In this document: piece by piece, positions 8,187 to 15,892 of the stretch
Position numbering within the stretch: position 1 is the first letter of the stretch
How the letters are laid out: each line of letters opens with the position of its first letter
The notes under the pieces: generated by a model
Told to the model about the DNA's origin: nothing
Seen by the model: only the letters and a program-made list of their open reading frames with translations
Databases searched by the model: none
Made by a program: the position numbers and the translations under genes
From: Microvirga sp. SRT01
GTDB lineage: Bacteria; Pseudomonadota; Alphaproteobacteria; Sphingomonadales; Sphingomonadaceae
Assembly: GCA_018139225.1 (NCBI GenBank)
Contig: JAGSNX010000007.1
Location: 102,528 to 166,527, forward strand
Length of the DNA: 64,000 bases
Reading direction: 5' to 3'

Positions 8187-9233
8187 ATGACCGATTGGGG
8201 CTTTCCCGATTTCGACGACCATGAGGGCGTCCACCTGTTCACCGATCCGGCATCGGGGCTTCAGGCCGTCATTGCGATCCACTCGACCTCGCTCGGACCG
8301 GCAGCGGGCGGCGCCCGCTTCTGGCATTACGCGACCACCGACGCCGCGATTACCGACGCGCTGCGCCTGTCGCGCGGGATGAGCTACAAGAACGCCATGG
8401 CCGGGCTGGAGCTGGGCGGCGGAAAGGGCGTAGTTCTCGCCGCCAAGCCCGGTGACGTCATCACCACCGCGCAGCTGGAAGCGTTCGGCCGCTCGGTCGA
8501 GTCGCTGGGAGGCCGCTACGTGACCGCCGAGGATGTCGGCATGTCCGAAGAGCGCATGAAGGTGATCGCCGGCCAGACGAAGTACGTCTCCGGCCTGCCC
8601 GTCGCGAGCGGCGCGGCGGGCGGCGATCCCGGCCCCTACACCGCGCATGGCGTATATCTGGGCGTCAAGGCGGCCGCCGCGCGTGGCCTCGGCGCGACCG
8701 ACATGAAGGGTGTCCGCGTCGCCGTGCAGGGCCTCGGCTCGGTGGGCGGCGGCCTCGCCAAGCTGCTGGCGAAGGACGGCGCAATCCTGACGCTGGCCGA
8801 TGTCGATTCTGCGCGTGCCGACCACATGGCCGGGGAACTCGGCGCGACCGTGGTGTCGCCGGACGTGATCCTGACCCAGGATGTCGACCTCGTCAGCCCC
8901 AACGCGCTCGGCGCGATCCTGACAGAGGCGAGCATCGCCGCCCTGACTGCCAAGGTCGTCGCCGGCGGCGCCAACAACCAGCTTGCGACGCGCGGCGAAG
9001 GCCAGCGGCTGCACGACCGCGGCATCCTCTACGCGCCGGACTACGTCATCAACGCAGGCGGCATCATCAATGTCGGCCTCGAATATCTCGGCCACGGCGA
9101 CGAATCCGAAGTCATGGCGCGTATTGCCCGGATCCCCGAGCGCCTCGTGGAGGTCTGGGACGAGAGCGACCGTGCTGGCCAACCGGCCTCGGACGTGGCG
9201 GACCAACTGGCGAAGCGCCTGATCGGCCGCTGA
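8187..9233 (+). CDS. Glu/Leu/Phe/Val dehydrogenase (leucine dehydrogenase type)
   Basis: NAD-dependent amino acid dehydrogenase of 348 residues, the size of leucine/valine dehydrogenases rather than the longer glutamate enzymes. The substrate-binding Lys is K68 in MSYKNAMAG and the catalytic Lys is K80 in GGGKG. A Rossmann domain follows (VQGLGSVGGGLA), then the C-terminal NAGGIINV. It reversibly deaminates branched-chain amino acids to 2-oxo acids. It starts 24 bp after tRNA-His and may share its transcript. GTG at 8184 is an alternative start. Substrate choice among Leu, Val and Phe cannot be fixed by eye. Confidence 0.9.
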   Translation: MTDWGFPDFDDHEGVHLFTDPASGLQAVIAIHSTSLGPAAGGARFWHYATTDAAITDALRLSRGMSYKNAMAGLELGGGKGVVLAAKPGDVITTAQLEAFGRSVESLGGRYVTAEDVGMSEERMKVIAGQTKYVSGLPVASGAAGGDPGPYTAHGVYLGVKAAAARGLGATDMKGVRVAVQGLGSVGGGLAKLLAKDGAILTLADVDSARADHMAGELGATVVSPDVILTQDVDLVSPNALGAILTEASIAALTAKVVAGGANNQLATRGEGQRLHDRGILYAPDYVINAGGIINVGLEYLGHGDESEVMARIARIPERLVEVWDESDRAGQPASDVADQLAKRLIGR

Positions 9234-9653
9234 GCGTTCGTTGGCCGCCTACGCATCGTCGGTAACCGGGAAGGAGAGGGCGATGTCCTCCCCGTCATCG
9301 GTGAAGCCCCGCTCGGCAGGATGATGCGGCGTGGCGTCTACGCTCCAGGAGCATAGCGCCGGGTCAGCCGTGATCGCCGCGCAGAGGGCATCGCTGGTCG
9401 GTCGTGCCATGTGCACGACCTGCCGAGCCCGTACCCAGCCGGTCGAGACGGTCCTGACGGATTGCCGCCGGCGATGGCCAGCGCGACGGCGGCGTCGATG
9501 GCGCTGGAAGATGTCGTCACGGGTCGAACCTTCGTGGTGGAGCGATTCAGCGCAAGGGCGATCACGCTCGTTGGAAAGGCTGGCTCGCCCTCGGTCGCCA
9601 CCTTATCCAAGTCTCCAGTGCCGGCCCGGTGGTCGCGCCATCCCATCTTCAGG

Positions 9654-9738
9654 CGTCGCCCAAGCAAAAGCTGGGGGCTCCACGTCGAGAAGGGGCCGGT
9701 TTCAGCACCACATGAACCCAGTGTTCGCTGGGGTGACG
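9654..9738. repeat. Inverted pair of GTCACCCCAGC hairpin elements
   Basis: Two facing copies of a short hairpin element. The left copy (9654-9678) reads CGTCGCCCAAGC-AAAA-GCTGGGG. The right copy (9714-9738) is its inverse, with CCCAG/CTGGG arms. Together they could form a long cruciform of about 85 bp. The consensus matches the perfect copy at 9901. Confidence 0.65.
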
Positions 9739-9900
9739 GATTGGGCGGTGGGTGGCCACGCGACCGGTGCCGCTGTCGCCGCCGGTGGGGTGTAGTTGGG
9801 TAGTCGGGCGGCTGGGTCGCTAAATGTCTGCTACATCCGCGGGCAACGGTGGAGCGCATCAGTGCTCTTTGCCGCCCGCCCGCCTTATTACAGCTCCAAA

Positions 9901-9923
9901 CGTCACCCCAGCGAAAGCTGGGG
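9901..9923 (+). repeat. Perfect GTCACCCCAGC hairpin element
   Basis: CGTCA is followed by CCCCAGC, a GAAA tetraloop and GCTGGGG (arms 9906-9912 and 9917-9923). A GNRA-type loop on a seven-pair GC stem is very stable as RNA. Same element as the inverted pair at 9654-9738. A half match, CGTCACCCCA, occurs at 29337-29346 in the other large gap. Confidence 0.7.
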
Positions 9924-10144
9924 TCTTCATGAGGCGAGGGGCGTCCGCCACGGCGAAGCAAACCTAGCTCTCGCCGGACTGAGGGACGGGAGGGTGGCCG
10001 ATAGCGGACCGGCCAGCACCTCTCCGGCCGACAGGCGACATCCACCACGACGCCCCGCATCAAACCGGGCATTCACCGCAATCCGCCCGCATCCCCAAGT
10101 CGTGCGTGACGAGGCGGGATTTTCACCATATTAGTGACCGTTCA

Positions 10145-10870
10145 GTGCCGACGCTTCACGCCCTCGCCAATCCCGCCCGTTTCCTTCGAATCGCGCGCCC
10201 GCTGACGCCCATCCTGTTCTGGGCGGGCGTGGCGCTCATCGCGGTCGGCTGCTGGGCCGGGCTGACGCAGACGCCGCCGGATTATCTTCAGGGCGAAACC
10301 GTCCGCATCCTCTACATCCACGTGCCCACCGCGTGGCTGGGGATGGGAGGATGGACCGGCATCGCCCTGTCCTCGATCGCGTTGCTCGTCTGGCGGCATC
10401 CGCTCGCTGCGATCGCCGCACGCGCCATTGCGGTGCCGGGCGCGCTGTTCGCGGCGCTGTGCCTCGTCAGCGGCGCGATCTGGGGACGGCCGACCTGGGG
10501 TACCTATTGGCAATGGGACGGGCGGCTGACGTCGATGCTGCTGCTGTTCTTCGTCTACTGCGCCTATATCGCTCTCGCCCGCGCCGATGCGGAGCGGGGC
10601 GGCGACGGACGACTGCCCGCGCTGTTCGGGATCGCCGGTACGGTATTGCTGCCGATCATCCGCTACTCGGTGATCTGGTGGAACACGTTGCATCAGGGGC
10701 CGAGCATCGGCCTGACCAAGTCCACTATCGCAGGATCGATCCTGTGGCCGCTGCCGATCATGCTGGTGGGCTTTACCTGCCTGTTCGGCGCGATCGTGCT
10801 GATGCGGATGCGAACATTGCTCGCTTCGGCCAAGTCAGAGGCGCGGATGCGCCGGATGGCGCGGGCATGA
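10145..10870 (+). CDS. ccmC: Haem transporter subunit CcmC
   Basis: Inner-membrane protein that presents haem to CcmE during cytochrome c maturation. It has about six membrane segments and the Trp-rich haem-handling loop WGRPTWGTYWQWD. The flanking His residues, in YIHVPTAW and in WWNTLHQGPS, serve as haem ligands in this family. GTG at 10145 (MPTLHALANPARFL after initiation) fits homologues as I recall them. ATG at 10106 in the same frame is an alternative that adds 13 unlikely residues. It heads the run ccmC-D-E-F-G-H-I; ccmA and ccmB are not here. Confidence 0.92.
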   Translation: MPTLHALANPARFLRIARPLTPILFWAGVALIAVGCWAGLTQTPPDYLQGETVRILYIHVPTAWLGMGGWTGIALSSIALLVWRHPLAAIAARAIAVPGALFAALCLVSGAIWGRPTWGTYWQWDGRLTSMLLLFFVYCAYIALARADAERGGDGRLPALFGIAGTVLLPIIRYSVIWWNTLHQGPSIGLTKSTIAGSILWPLPIMLVGFTCLFGAIVLMRMRTLLASAKSEARMRRMARA

Positions 10871-10880
10871 GGACGGCGGC

Positions 10881-10991
10881 ATGAATCCCTGGCCCTTCGT
10901 GACCGCGGCCTATGCGGTGGTGCTCGGCGGCGCGGCGGTGCTGGCGTTGTTGTCGTTCATCGCCATGCGCGCGGCGGAGAAGCGCCCGTGA
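10881..10991 (+). CDS. ccmD: Haem exporter small subunit CcmD
   Basis: Very small single-span membrane protein of 36 residues that helps release holo-CcmE from the CcmABC complex. It starts MNPWPFVTAAYAVVLGG, has one hydrophobic helix (VVLGGAAVLALLSFIAM), and ends in a basic tail (RAAEKRP). It lies between ccmC (10-base gap) and ccmE (its stop overlaps the ccmE GTG start as GTGA), the standard place. Identification rests on size, the conserved early Trp/Tyr pattern and position. Confidence 0.88.
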   Translation: MNPWPFVTAAYAVVLGGAAVLALLSFIAMRAAEKRP

Positions 10992-11422
10992 AGGCGAAGC
11001 ATCAGCGGCTGACGCTCATCCTGCTCGCGCTCGGCGCGGTAGCGGTGTCGGCGGTGCTCGCGCTGTCGGGATTGCGGGATCAGGCGGCGTTCTTCTACGC
11101 GCCGTCCGATGTCGCCGCACAGGGCCTGCCCCTCGGCCGCGCGGTCCGGCTGGGCGGGATGGTCGAGGCAGGCTCGGTCAAGCGCGCCGCCGACGGCGTC
11201 ACCGTCCATTTCGTCGTGACCGACGGCAAGGCGACGACGCCCGTCACCTATGCCGGCATCGTCCCCGACCTGTTCCGCGAGAAATCGGGCGTCGTCGCGG
11301 AGGGCCAGTTCCAGCGTGACGGATCGTTCGTGGCCGGCAACCTGCTTGCGAAGCATGACGAGAAATACATGCCGCCCGAACTGGCCGGCAAGATGCACGA
11401 GACGAAGACGCTGGAACAATGA
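10988..11422 (+). CDS. ccmE: Cytochrome c maturation haem chaperone CcmE
   Basis: Periplasmic haem chaperone, 144 residues, anchored by an N-terminal helix (LTLILLALGAVAVSAVLAL). The core is an OB fold. The haem-binding motif is LAKHDEKYMPPE with the covalent-binding His at position 123 and the conserved Tyr four residues later. The GTG start at 10988 overlaps ccmD as GTGA; its stop overlaps ccmF as ATGA. It receives haem from CcmC and passes it to CcmF/CcmH. Confidence 0.96.
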   Translation: MKAKHQRLTLILLALGAVAVSAVLALSGLRDQAAFFYAPSDVAAQGLPLGRAVRLGGMVEAGSVKRAADGVTVHFVVTDGKATTPVTYAGIVPDLFREKSGVVAEGQFQRDGSFVAGNLLAKHDEKYMPPELAGKMHETKTLEQ

Positions 11423-13332
11423 TCGCCGAGGCTGGCCTTGCTGCGCTGTGGCTCGCCGCCGCGCTCGCTGCCTTGCAGCTTGCCCTGGCCGCGATCGGCC
11501 TGCGTCGGGGCGAAGCGCCGGTCCTCGCCACCGTCCGCCCTGTTGCGCTGGTGCAGGGCGGGCTCGTGGCGCTGGCGATGCTGGCGCTGATCCTGGTGTT
11601 TCAGGCATCCGACATGTCGGTGAAGCTGGTCGCCGAGAACAGCCATTCGGCCAAGCCGTGGATCTACAAGGTCGCCGGCGCGTGGGGCAACCACGAGGGG
11701 TCGATGCTCCTGTGGGTCACCATCCTCGGCCTCGCCGGCGGCGCCGTCGCGTGGTTCGAGAAGACGTTGGCGGAACGCACGCTGATCGCAACGCTCGGTG
11801 CGCAGGCGGCGATCGCGCTCGGCTTCTACGCCTTCCTGTTGTTCGCCTCGAACCCGTTTGCGCGGCTCAACCCGGCGGCGGTGGACGGCGCGGGGCTCAA
11901 CCCGCTGTTGCAGGACCCCGGCCTCGCCTTCCACCCGCCGACGCTCTACGCCGGCTATGTCGGGCTGTCGGTCGCCTTCTCGTTCGCGGTCGGCGCGCTC
12001 GTCACGCGCGATGTCGGCCGCGAGTTCGCGCGGGCGATGCGGCCGTGGGTGCTGAGTGCGTGGATCTTCCTGACGCTCGGCATCACCGCCGGCAGCTACT
12101 GGGCCTATTACGAACTGGGCTGGGGCGGCTGGTGGTTCTGGGACCCGGTCGAGAACGCCTCGCTGATGCCGTGGCTGGCGGCGACGGCGCTGCTCCATTC
12201 GGTGACGGTGCTGGCGACCCGCGACGGTCTTCGCGCGTGGACCGTGATGCTGGCGGTCGTCGCGTTCTCGATGTCGATGCTCGGCACGTTCCTGGTCCGC
12301 TCGGGCATCCTGACCAGCGTCCACGCCTTCGCCGTCGATCCGCGGCGCGGCGCGTTTATCCTCGTCCTGCTCGCACTCTACATCGGCGGCGCGCTGGCGT
12401 TGTTCGCAGCGCGGGTCGGCACCGTGCGGCAGGGGACGACCTTCGACCCGGTCAGCCGCGAAGGGGGCCTCGTCGCCAACAATCTGTTGCTGTCGGTGAT
12501 CCTCGGCATCGTCCTGATCGGCACCCTGTACCCGATCGTCGCGGCCGGCTTCGACGTGCAATTGTCGGTCGGGCCACCCTTCTTCAACAAGGCCGCGGGG
12601 CCGCTCGCATTGATCCTGATCGTGGTCATGGCGGTCGGGCCGCTGGTCCGCTGGCGACGCGACGATGCGCAGGCGCTGGTCGTCCGCGCAGTCTGGCCGA
12701 TCGGCGTCACCGCCTTCGCCTTCGCTGCGCTGGTCGTCTTCGCAATGCCGATCGGCGTGCTGCCGCTGCTCGGCCTCTCCCTTGCCGCCGGGCTGGCGGT
12801 GGCCAGCGTCGCGCCCTTGTGGGGGCGTGACCTGCGTCGCACGCCGCTATTTACCTGGGGCATGGTCGTCGCGCATCTCGGCATCGCCATCAGCCTCGCG
12901 GGCATCGCGTGCGACTCCGCCTTCACCGTCGAACGCCTGATCGCCCTGCGCGGCGGGGACTCGACGAGGGTCGGTCCGTACAAGGTCACGCTCGACGGTA
13001 TTTCGCCTGTCGTCGCCGACAATTGGTCGGCACTTCAGGCGCGGCTCAGCGTCGAGCGCGACGGCGACGTGACCCGCCTCTATCCGCAGTCGCGCACCTT
13101 CTCCGATCCGCCGACCACGACCAGCGAGTCGGCGATCATGACCGTGCCCGACGGCCAGCTCTACACCGTGCTCGGCCAGCCCGATGGGACCGGTCGGTGG
13201 CAGATGCGGCTGTGGTGGAAGCCTTTCGTGACCCTGATCTGGGCTGGCGGCGTGCTCGTCGCGATGGGCGGCGCGCTGTCGCTAGTCGGGCGTCTGCGCA
13301 AGCGGCGGCCACGGCGGGAGGCGTGGACGTGA
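11419..13332 (+). CDS. ccmF: Haem lyase subunit CcmF
   Basis: Large polytopic membrane protein, 637 residues, that ligates haem to apocytochrome c. The Trp-rich WWD motif GWGGWWFWDPVEN is intact, with a large set of membrane helices on either side. Conserved His residues appear at ENSHSAKPW, LAFHPPTLY, LLHSVTVL and SVHAFAVDP. A periplasmic domain precedes the last helix, and the C terminus is basic (RLRKRRPRR). It is coupled to ccmE upstream (ATGA) and ccmG downstream (GTGA). Confidence 0.96.
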   Translation: MIAEAGLAALWLAAALAALQLALAAIGLRRGEAPVLATVRPVALVQGGLVALAMLALILVFQASDMSVKLVAENSHSAKPWIYKVAGAWGNHEGSMLLWVTILGLAGGAVAWFEKTLAERTLIATLGAQAAIALGFYAFLLFASNPFARLNPAAVDGAGLNPLLQDPGLAFHPPTLYAGYVGLSVAFSFAVGALVTRDVGREFARAMRPWVLSAWIFLTLGITAGSYWAYYELGWGGWWFWDPVENASLMPWLAATALLHSVTVLATRDGLRAWTVMLAVVAFSMSMLGTFLVRSGILTSVHAFAVDPRRGAFILVLLALYIGGALALFAARVGTVRQGTTFDPVSREGGLVANNLLLSVILGIVLIGTLYPIVAAGFDVQLSVGPPFFNKAAGPLALILIVVMAVGPLVRWRRDDAQALVVRAVWPIGVTAFAFAALVVFAMPIGVLPLLGLSLAAGLAVASVAPLWGRDLRRTPLFTWGMVVAHLGIAISLAGIACDSAFTVERLIALRGGDSTRVGPYKVTLDGISPVVADNWSALQARLSVERDGDVTRLYPQSRTFSDPPTTTSESAIMTVPDGQLYTVLGQPDGTGRWQMRLWWKPFVTLIWAGGVLVAMGGALSLVGRLRKRRPRREAWT

Positions 13333-13856
13333 GGCGCTGGCTGTTGTGGCTGCCGCTCGGGGCATTCGCCCTGCTCGTCGCGGTAGTGGCCAGCGGGCTG
13401 ATGCGCCCCGCCGACCGCGCGGTGCACTCGGCGCTCGCGGGCAAGCCGCTGCCCGCCTTCACGCTAGCGCCGTCCGTCCCCGGTAAACCCGGCCTGTCTT
13501 CGACGGCGATGCGGGGGCAAGGGCCGCGACTGCTCAACGTCTTCGCGAGCTGGTGCATCCCGTGCATCGCGGAAGCACCGCAACTGTTGAAGCTCAAGCA
13601 AGCCGGCGTGCCGATCGACGCGATCGCGGTGCGCGACACCGCCCGCGCCGTGCAGGGCTTCCTCGCGCGCAACGGCGATCCGTATGCGCGGATCGGCGAC
13701 GACCCTCAGAGTGCGGTGCAGCTCTCGCTCGGCTCCTCGGGCGTGCCGGAGACGTTCCTGATCGACGGCAGCGGCGTCGTCGTGAAGCAGTATATCGGCG
13801 ACATCCGCCCCGATCAGGTCGACGCGGTGATCGCCGACTGGCGAGCGGCCCGATGA
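13329..13856 (+). CDS. ccmG: Thiol:disulfide interchange protein CcmG/DsbE
   Basis: Membrane-anchored periplasmic thioredoxin-like reductant for cytochrome c maturation, 175 residues. An N-terminal anchor (LPLGAFALLVAVVASGL) precedes a thioredoxin fold with active site WCIPC (C76, C79). The cis-Pro region GVPETFLID is typical of DsbE. GTG at 13329 gives the GTGA overlap seen throughout this operon; GTG at 13323 is possible. It keeps the apocytochrome CxxCH thiols, or CcmH, reduced. Confidence 0.93.
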   Translation: MRRWLLWLPLGAFALLVAVVASGLMRPADRAVHSALAGKPLPAFTLAPSVPGKPGLSSTAMRGQGPRLLNVFASWCIPCIAEAPQLLKLKQAGVPIDAIAVRDTARAVQGFLARNGDPYARIGDDPQSAVQLSLGSSGVPETFLIDGSGVVVKQYIGDIRPDQVDAVIADWRAAR

Positions 13857-14257
13857 AACGTGCCCTGTTGCTGGCTGCGATGTTCGCTGCACCGGTCGCT
13901 GCGCAGACCAGCGCGCCCGCCGCCTATGCCGACACCCAGCTCGCCGACCCTGCGCAGGAAGCCCAGGCGCGCGGCCTGATGGAGACGCTGCGCTGCGTCG
14001 TCTGTCAGGGGCAGTCGATCGCCGACAGCGACGCGCAGATGGCTGGCGACATGCGCGCGCTGGTCCGTCAGCGTATCCGTGCGGGCGAGCGACCGGAGGG
14101 GATCCGGAACTGGCTGATCGGCCGCTACGGCGATTACATCAGCTACGATCCGCCGTTCGTTGCGGCAACCGCGGCACTGTGGCTGGCCCCGGTGGCGCTG
14201 CTGCTTGCAGGTGTGTGGATCGCGCGCGGCAGTTTCCGAAAGCGGCGGCGGGCATGA
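13853..14257 (+). CDS. ccmH: Cytochrome c maturation protein CcmH (CcmL type)
   Basis: Short CcmH, 134 residues, with a cleavable signal peptide (LLLAAMFAAPVAAQ). The redox motif LRCVVCQGQSIADSDA has C48 and C51. The C-terminal membrane helix is WLAPVALLLAGVWIA. The FVAATAALWLAPV stretch at the membrane edge is usual for this family. Here the thiol domain and the TPR domain are separate genes (ccmH and ccmI). Both ends overlap neighbours as ATGA. Confidence 0.94.
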   Translation: MKRALLLAAMFAAPVAAQTSAPAAYADTQLADPAQEAQARGLMETLRCVVCQGQSIADSDAQMAGDMRALVRQRIRAGERPEGIRNWLIGRYGDYISYDPPFVAATAALWLAPVALLLAGVWIARGSFRKRRRA

Positions 14258-14895
14258 TGGGCTGGATTGCACTGGTCGTGCTGGCGGCGGCGGCGTTCGG
14301 CGCGATGATCGCGTTGCGCGTGCCGCGGCTGTTATGGTCGATGGTGGGCGCGGCGCTGATGCTCGGCGCGACCGGCTATGCCTTGCAGGGCAGCCCCGCG
14401 CTTCCGGCGTCGCCGGTCTTGCCCGATCGCAACTCGCTCGTCGTGGACGAGGCGCTGGCCAACCTGCGCACCGACATATTCGGCCGGTACGGAGCGGACA
14501 GCGCGTATCTGACGGCGGCCGACGCGCTATCACGGGGTGGTAACCCGCGGTACGAGGTGGAGGCGCTGCTCGGCGGCATCCGTACGTCGCCAAAGAGCGT
14601 GCAGTTGTGGACTGCGCTCGGCGACGCGTTGGCCCGGCACGACCGGCAATTGTCGCCCGCATCCCGCTTCGCCTTCGACCGCGCAAGGCAGTTGGAGCCC
14701 GCCAATCCCGGACCCTATTTCTTCCTTGGCGTGGCGCAGCTTCGCTCCAACGACTTTCCCGCGGCTCGGGATTCCTGGCGGGTGGCGCTGGCGAAGACCC
14801 CCGCCGATGCGCCATACCGCACGGCGATCGCCCAGCGTCTGGCATTGCTGGACCGATTGCTGAGTATCGATCCGGCAGCGGATACCACTAAGTAG
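14254..14895 (+). CDS. ccmI: Cytochrome c biogenesis TPR protein (CcmI/CycH-like)
   Basis: Membrane-anchored protein of 213 residues (MMGWIALVVLAAAAFGAMIAL). It carries TPR repeats over about 90-205 (AYLTAADALSRGG, LWTALGDALARHD, PGPYFFLGVAQLRSND). TPR domains of CcmI recruit the C-terminal helix of apocytochrome c. It is about half the length of the longest CcmI proteins and seems to have one or two N-terminal helices only. Start MM at 14254/14257 is ambiguous by one codon. Last gene of the ccm run. Confidence 0.85.
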   Translation: MMGWIALVVLAAAAFGAMIALRVPRLLWSMVGAALMLGATGYALQGSPALPASPVLPDRNSLVVDEALANLRTDIFGRYGADSAYLTAADALSRGGNPRYEVEALLGGIRTSPKSVQLWTALGDALARHDRQLSPASRFAFDRARQLEPANPGPYFFLGVAQLRSNDFPAARDSWRVALAKTPADAPYRTAIAQRLALLDRLLSIDPAADTTK

Positions 14896-15402
14896 CGCGC
14901 GACAGGGCCGTAGAGACCCCGGCATCAAGTGTTGCGAACGCGGTTTAGGTAGTCTGATGGTGACCGGCTCGCCGCTCCGGCCGCGCAGGCGCAGTGTCTG
15001 GAAAGCGGTGCAGCGCTTCCATCATGTTCGCTCCACTGGCTTTATAAGAACCGCAGCGATAGCGTTTTTGCCGGGCTCGCCGACACTATGGTCACGGCAA
15101 CGCCATCGCTGAATCCGCAACCCGAGGCCGAGCCGCGAGGACCGATTCCGTCATTCCCCGCTCGGGGTAAGTTTCTACACCTGCGCCAGGCGACCGCTAT
15201 TCGTCACGGTTGCCGCAACCGAGTTCCACGCCAACGATGTTGCCGTCGCACCTCAGCGGAAGGTCACGTTTGGGCGATAAGAGAGTGCGAGCGCATCGCA
15301 ACGCCCGAAGCTCGGCGATAGCAGCGCCGCCTTGCTATGGCCGGCTGCTGCCTCGGAACCCGCGCACCCTGCAACGAGCGTGCAGCGCCATATTCAGCAG
15401 GC
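14896..15402. other. Non-coding gap between ccmI and small secreted protein
   Basis: About 500 bp between convergent genes. I see no credible reading frame, tRNA or clear repeat. Base composition is less GC-rich near 15040-15090 (ATAAGAACCGC, GCGTTTTTGCC). A small RNA cannot be excluded but nothing supports one directly. Confidence 0.5.
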
Positions 15403-15432
15403 AAAAAAATAGCGGCCCGAAGGCCGCTATTT
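15403..15432 (-). terminator. Rho-independent terminator
   Basis: AAATAGCGGCC (15407-15417), loop CGAA, GGCCGCTATTT (15422-15432). On the minus strand the stem is followed by a T tract given by the A run at 15403-15409. It ends the transcript of the small secreted protein 22 bases upstream. Confidence 0.9.
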
Positions 15433-15454
15433 CCTTAGCCGAAGCTAGAACAGC

Positions 15455-15700
15455 TCAGTTGCTGTCCGAATCGTCATCGCTGTCAGCAACGATCACGATG
15501 CCGGCAACGACCGCAGCAGCGGCCAGAGCGGCAACGATGAAGCCGCCACCGGCCAGCTCGTTCTTCTTGGCCGAAACCGAACCGGCGCGAGCCGACTTGG
15601 CGACCGACAGGCTCGAGGCCGCGTTCACCGGAGCGGCAACCGCAGGCGCAACAACCATCGTCGCAGCGGCCGCAGCCGCGAGATACTTACCAAGACCCAT
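15455..15700 (-). CDS. Small exported protein with C-terminal helix and acidic tail
   Basis: 81-residue protein of unknown function. A signal peptide spans about 1-27 (ending VAPAVAAPVNAAS). A short basic linker (AKSARAGSVSAKKNELAGGG) leads to a second hydrophobic helix (FIVAALAAAAVVAGIVIVA) and the acidic tail DSDDDSDSN. A strong ribosome site (GAAGGGAG) precedes the ATG and a perfect terminator follows, so it is a real, probably abundant, monocistronic gene. The helix-plus-charged-tail end recalls sorting signals, but the tail is acidic and there is no VPEP motif, so it is not a PEP-CTERM protein. Confidence 0.75.
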   Translation of the reverse strand: MGLGKYLAAAAAATMVVAPAVAAPVNAASSLSVAKSARAGSVSAKKNELAGGGFIVAALAAAAVVAGIVIVADSDDDSDSN

Positions 15701-15892
15701 GTAGAACTCCCTTCAAATGTCCGTCGATCAGCGCAGTGCCATAAAGCCAATGGCCTTGCAACAGTTCCACCCGACCGGCCCGTTTACGTCACCACATGAT
15801 GCGGCGATGCAACACTCCAGTCGCGATTGTCTTACAGCAAAAATCGAGAACAAAAAGTAGCAAACTGCCGTAATGCAGCAATTCCGCGACGA

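Larger units (their letters stand above)
9234..10144. other. Gene-poor gap with hairpin repeats and possible coding remnants
   Basis: No convincing gene is seen in 0.9 kb. It holds three copies of a GTCACCCCAGC-type hairpin (listed separately). On the minus strand a 53-codon frame (9410-9249) begins MARPTSDALCAAI, and an upstream stretch in another frame reads AIDAAVALAIAGG. Both look more protein-like than random sequence. No family can be assigned, so they may be decayed gene fragments. The promoter of ccmC should be at the right end. Confidence 0.5.

Noticed and set aside
9338..10072. Long minus-strand open frame of 244 codons across the gap
   Set aside because: It runs through the hairpin repeats, is Arg/Pro/Ser-rich in the way of random high-GC frames and has no coherent domain, although a short part (AIDAAVALAIAGG) looks protein-like.
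15455..15700. PEP-CTERM substrate for XrtA
   Set aside because: No VPEP-like motif before the helix and the tail is acidic, not basic.
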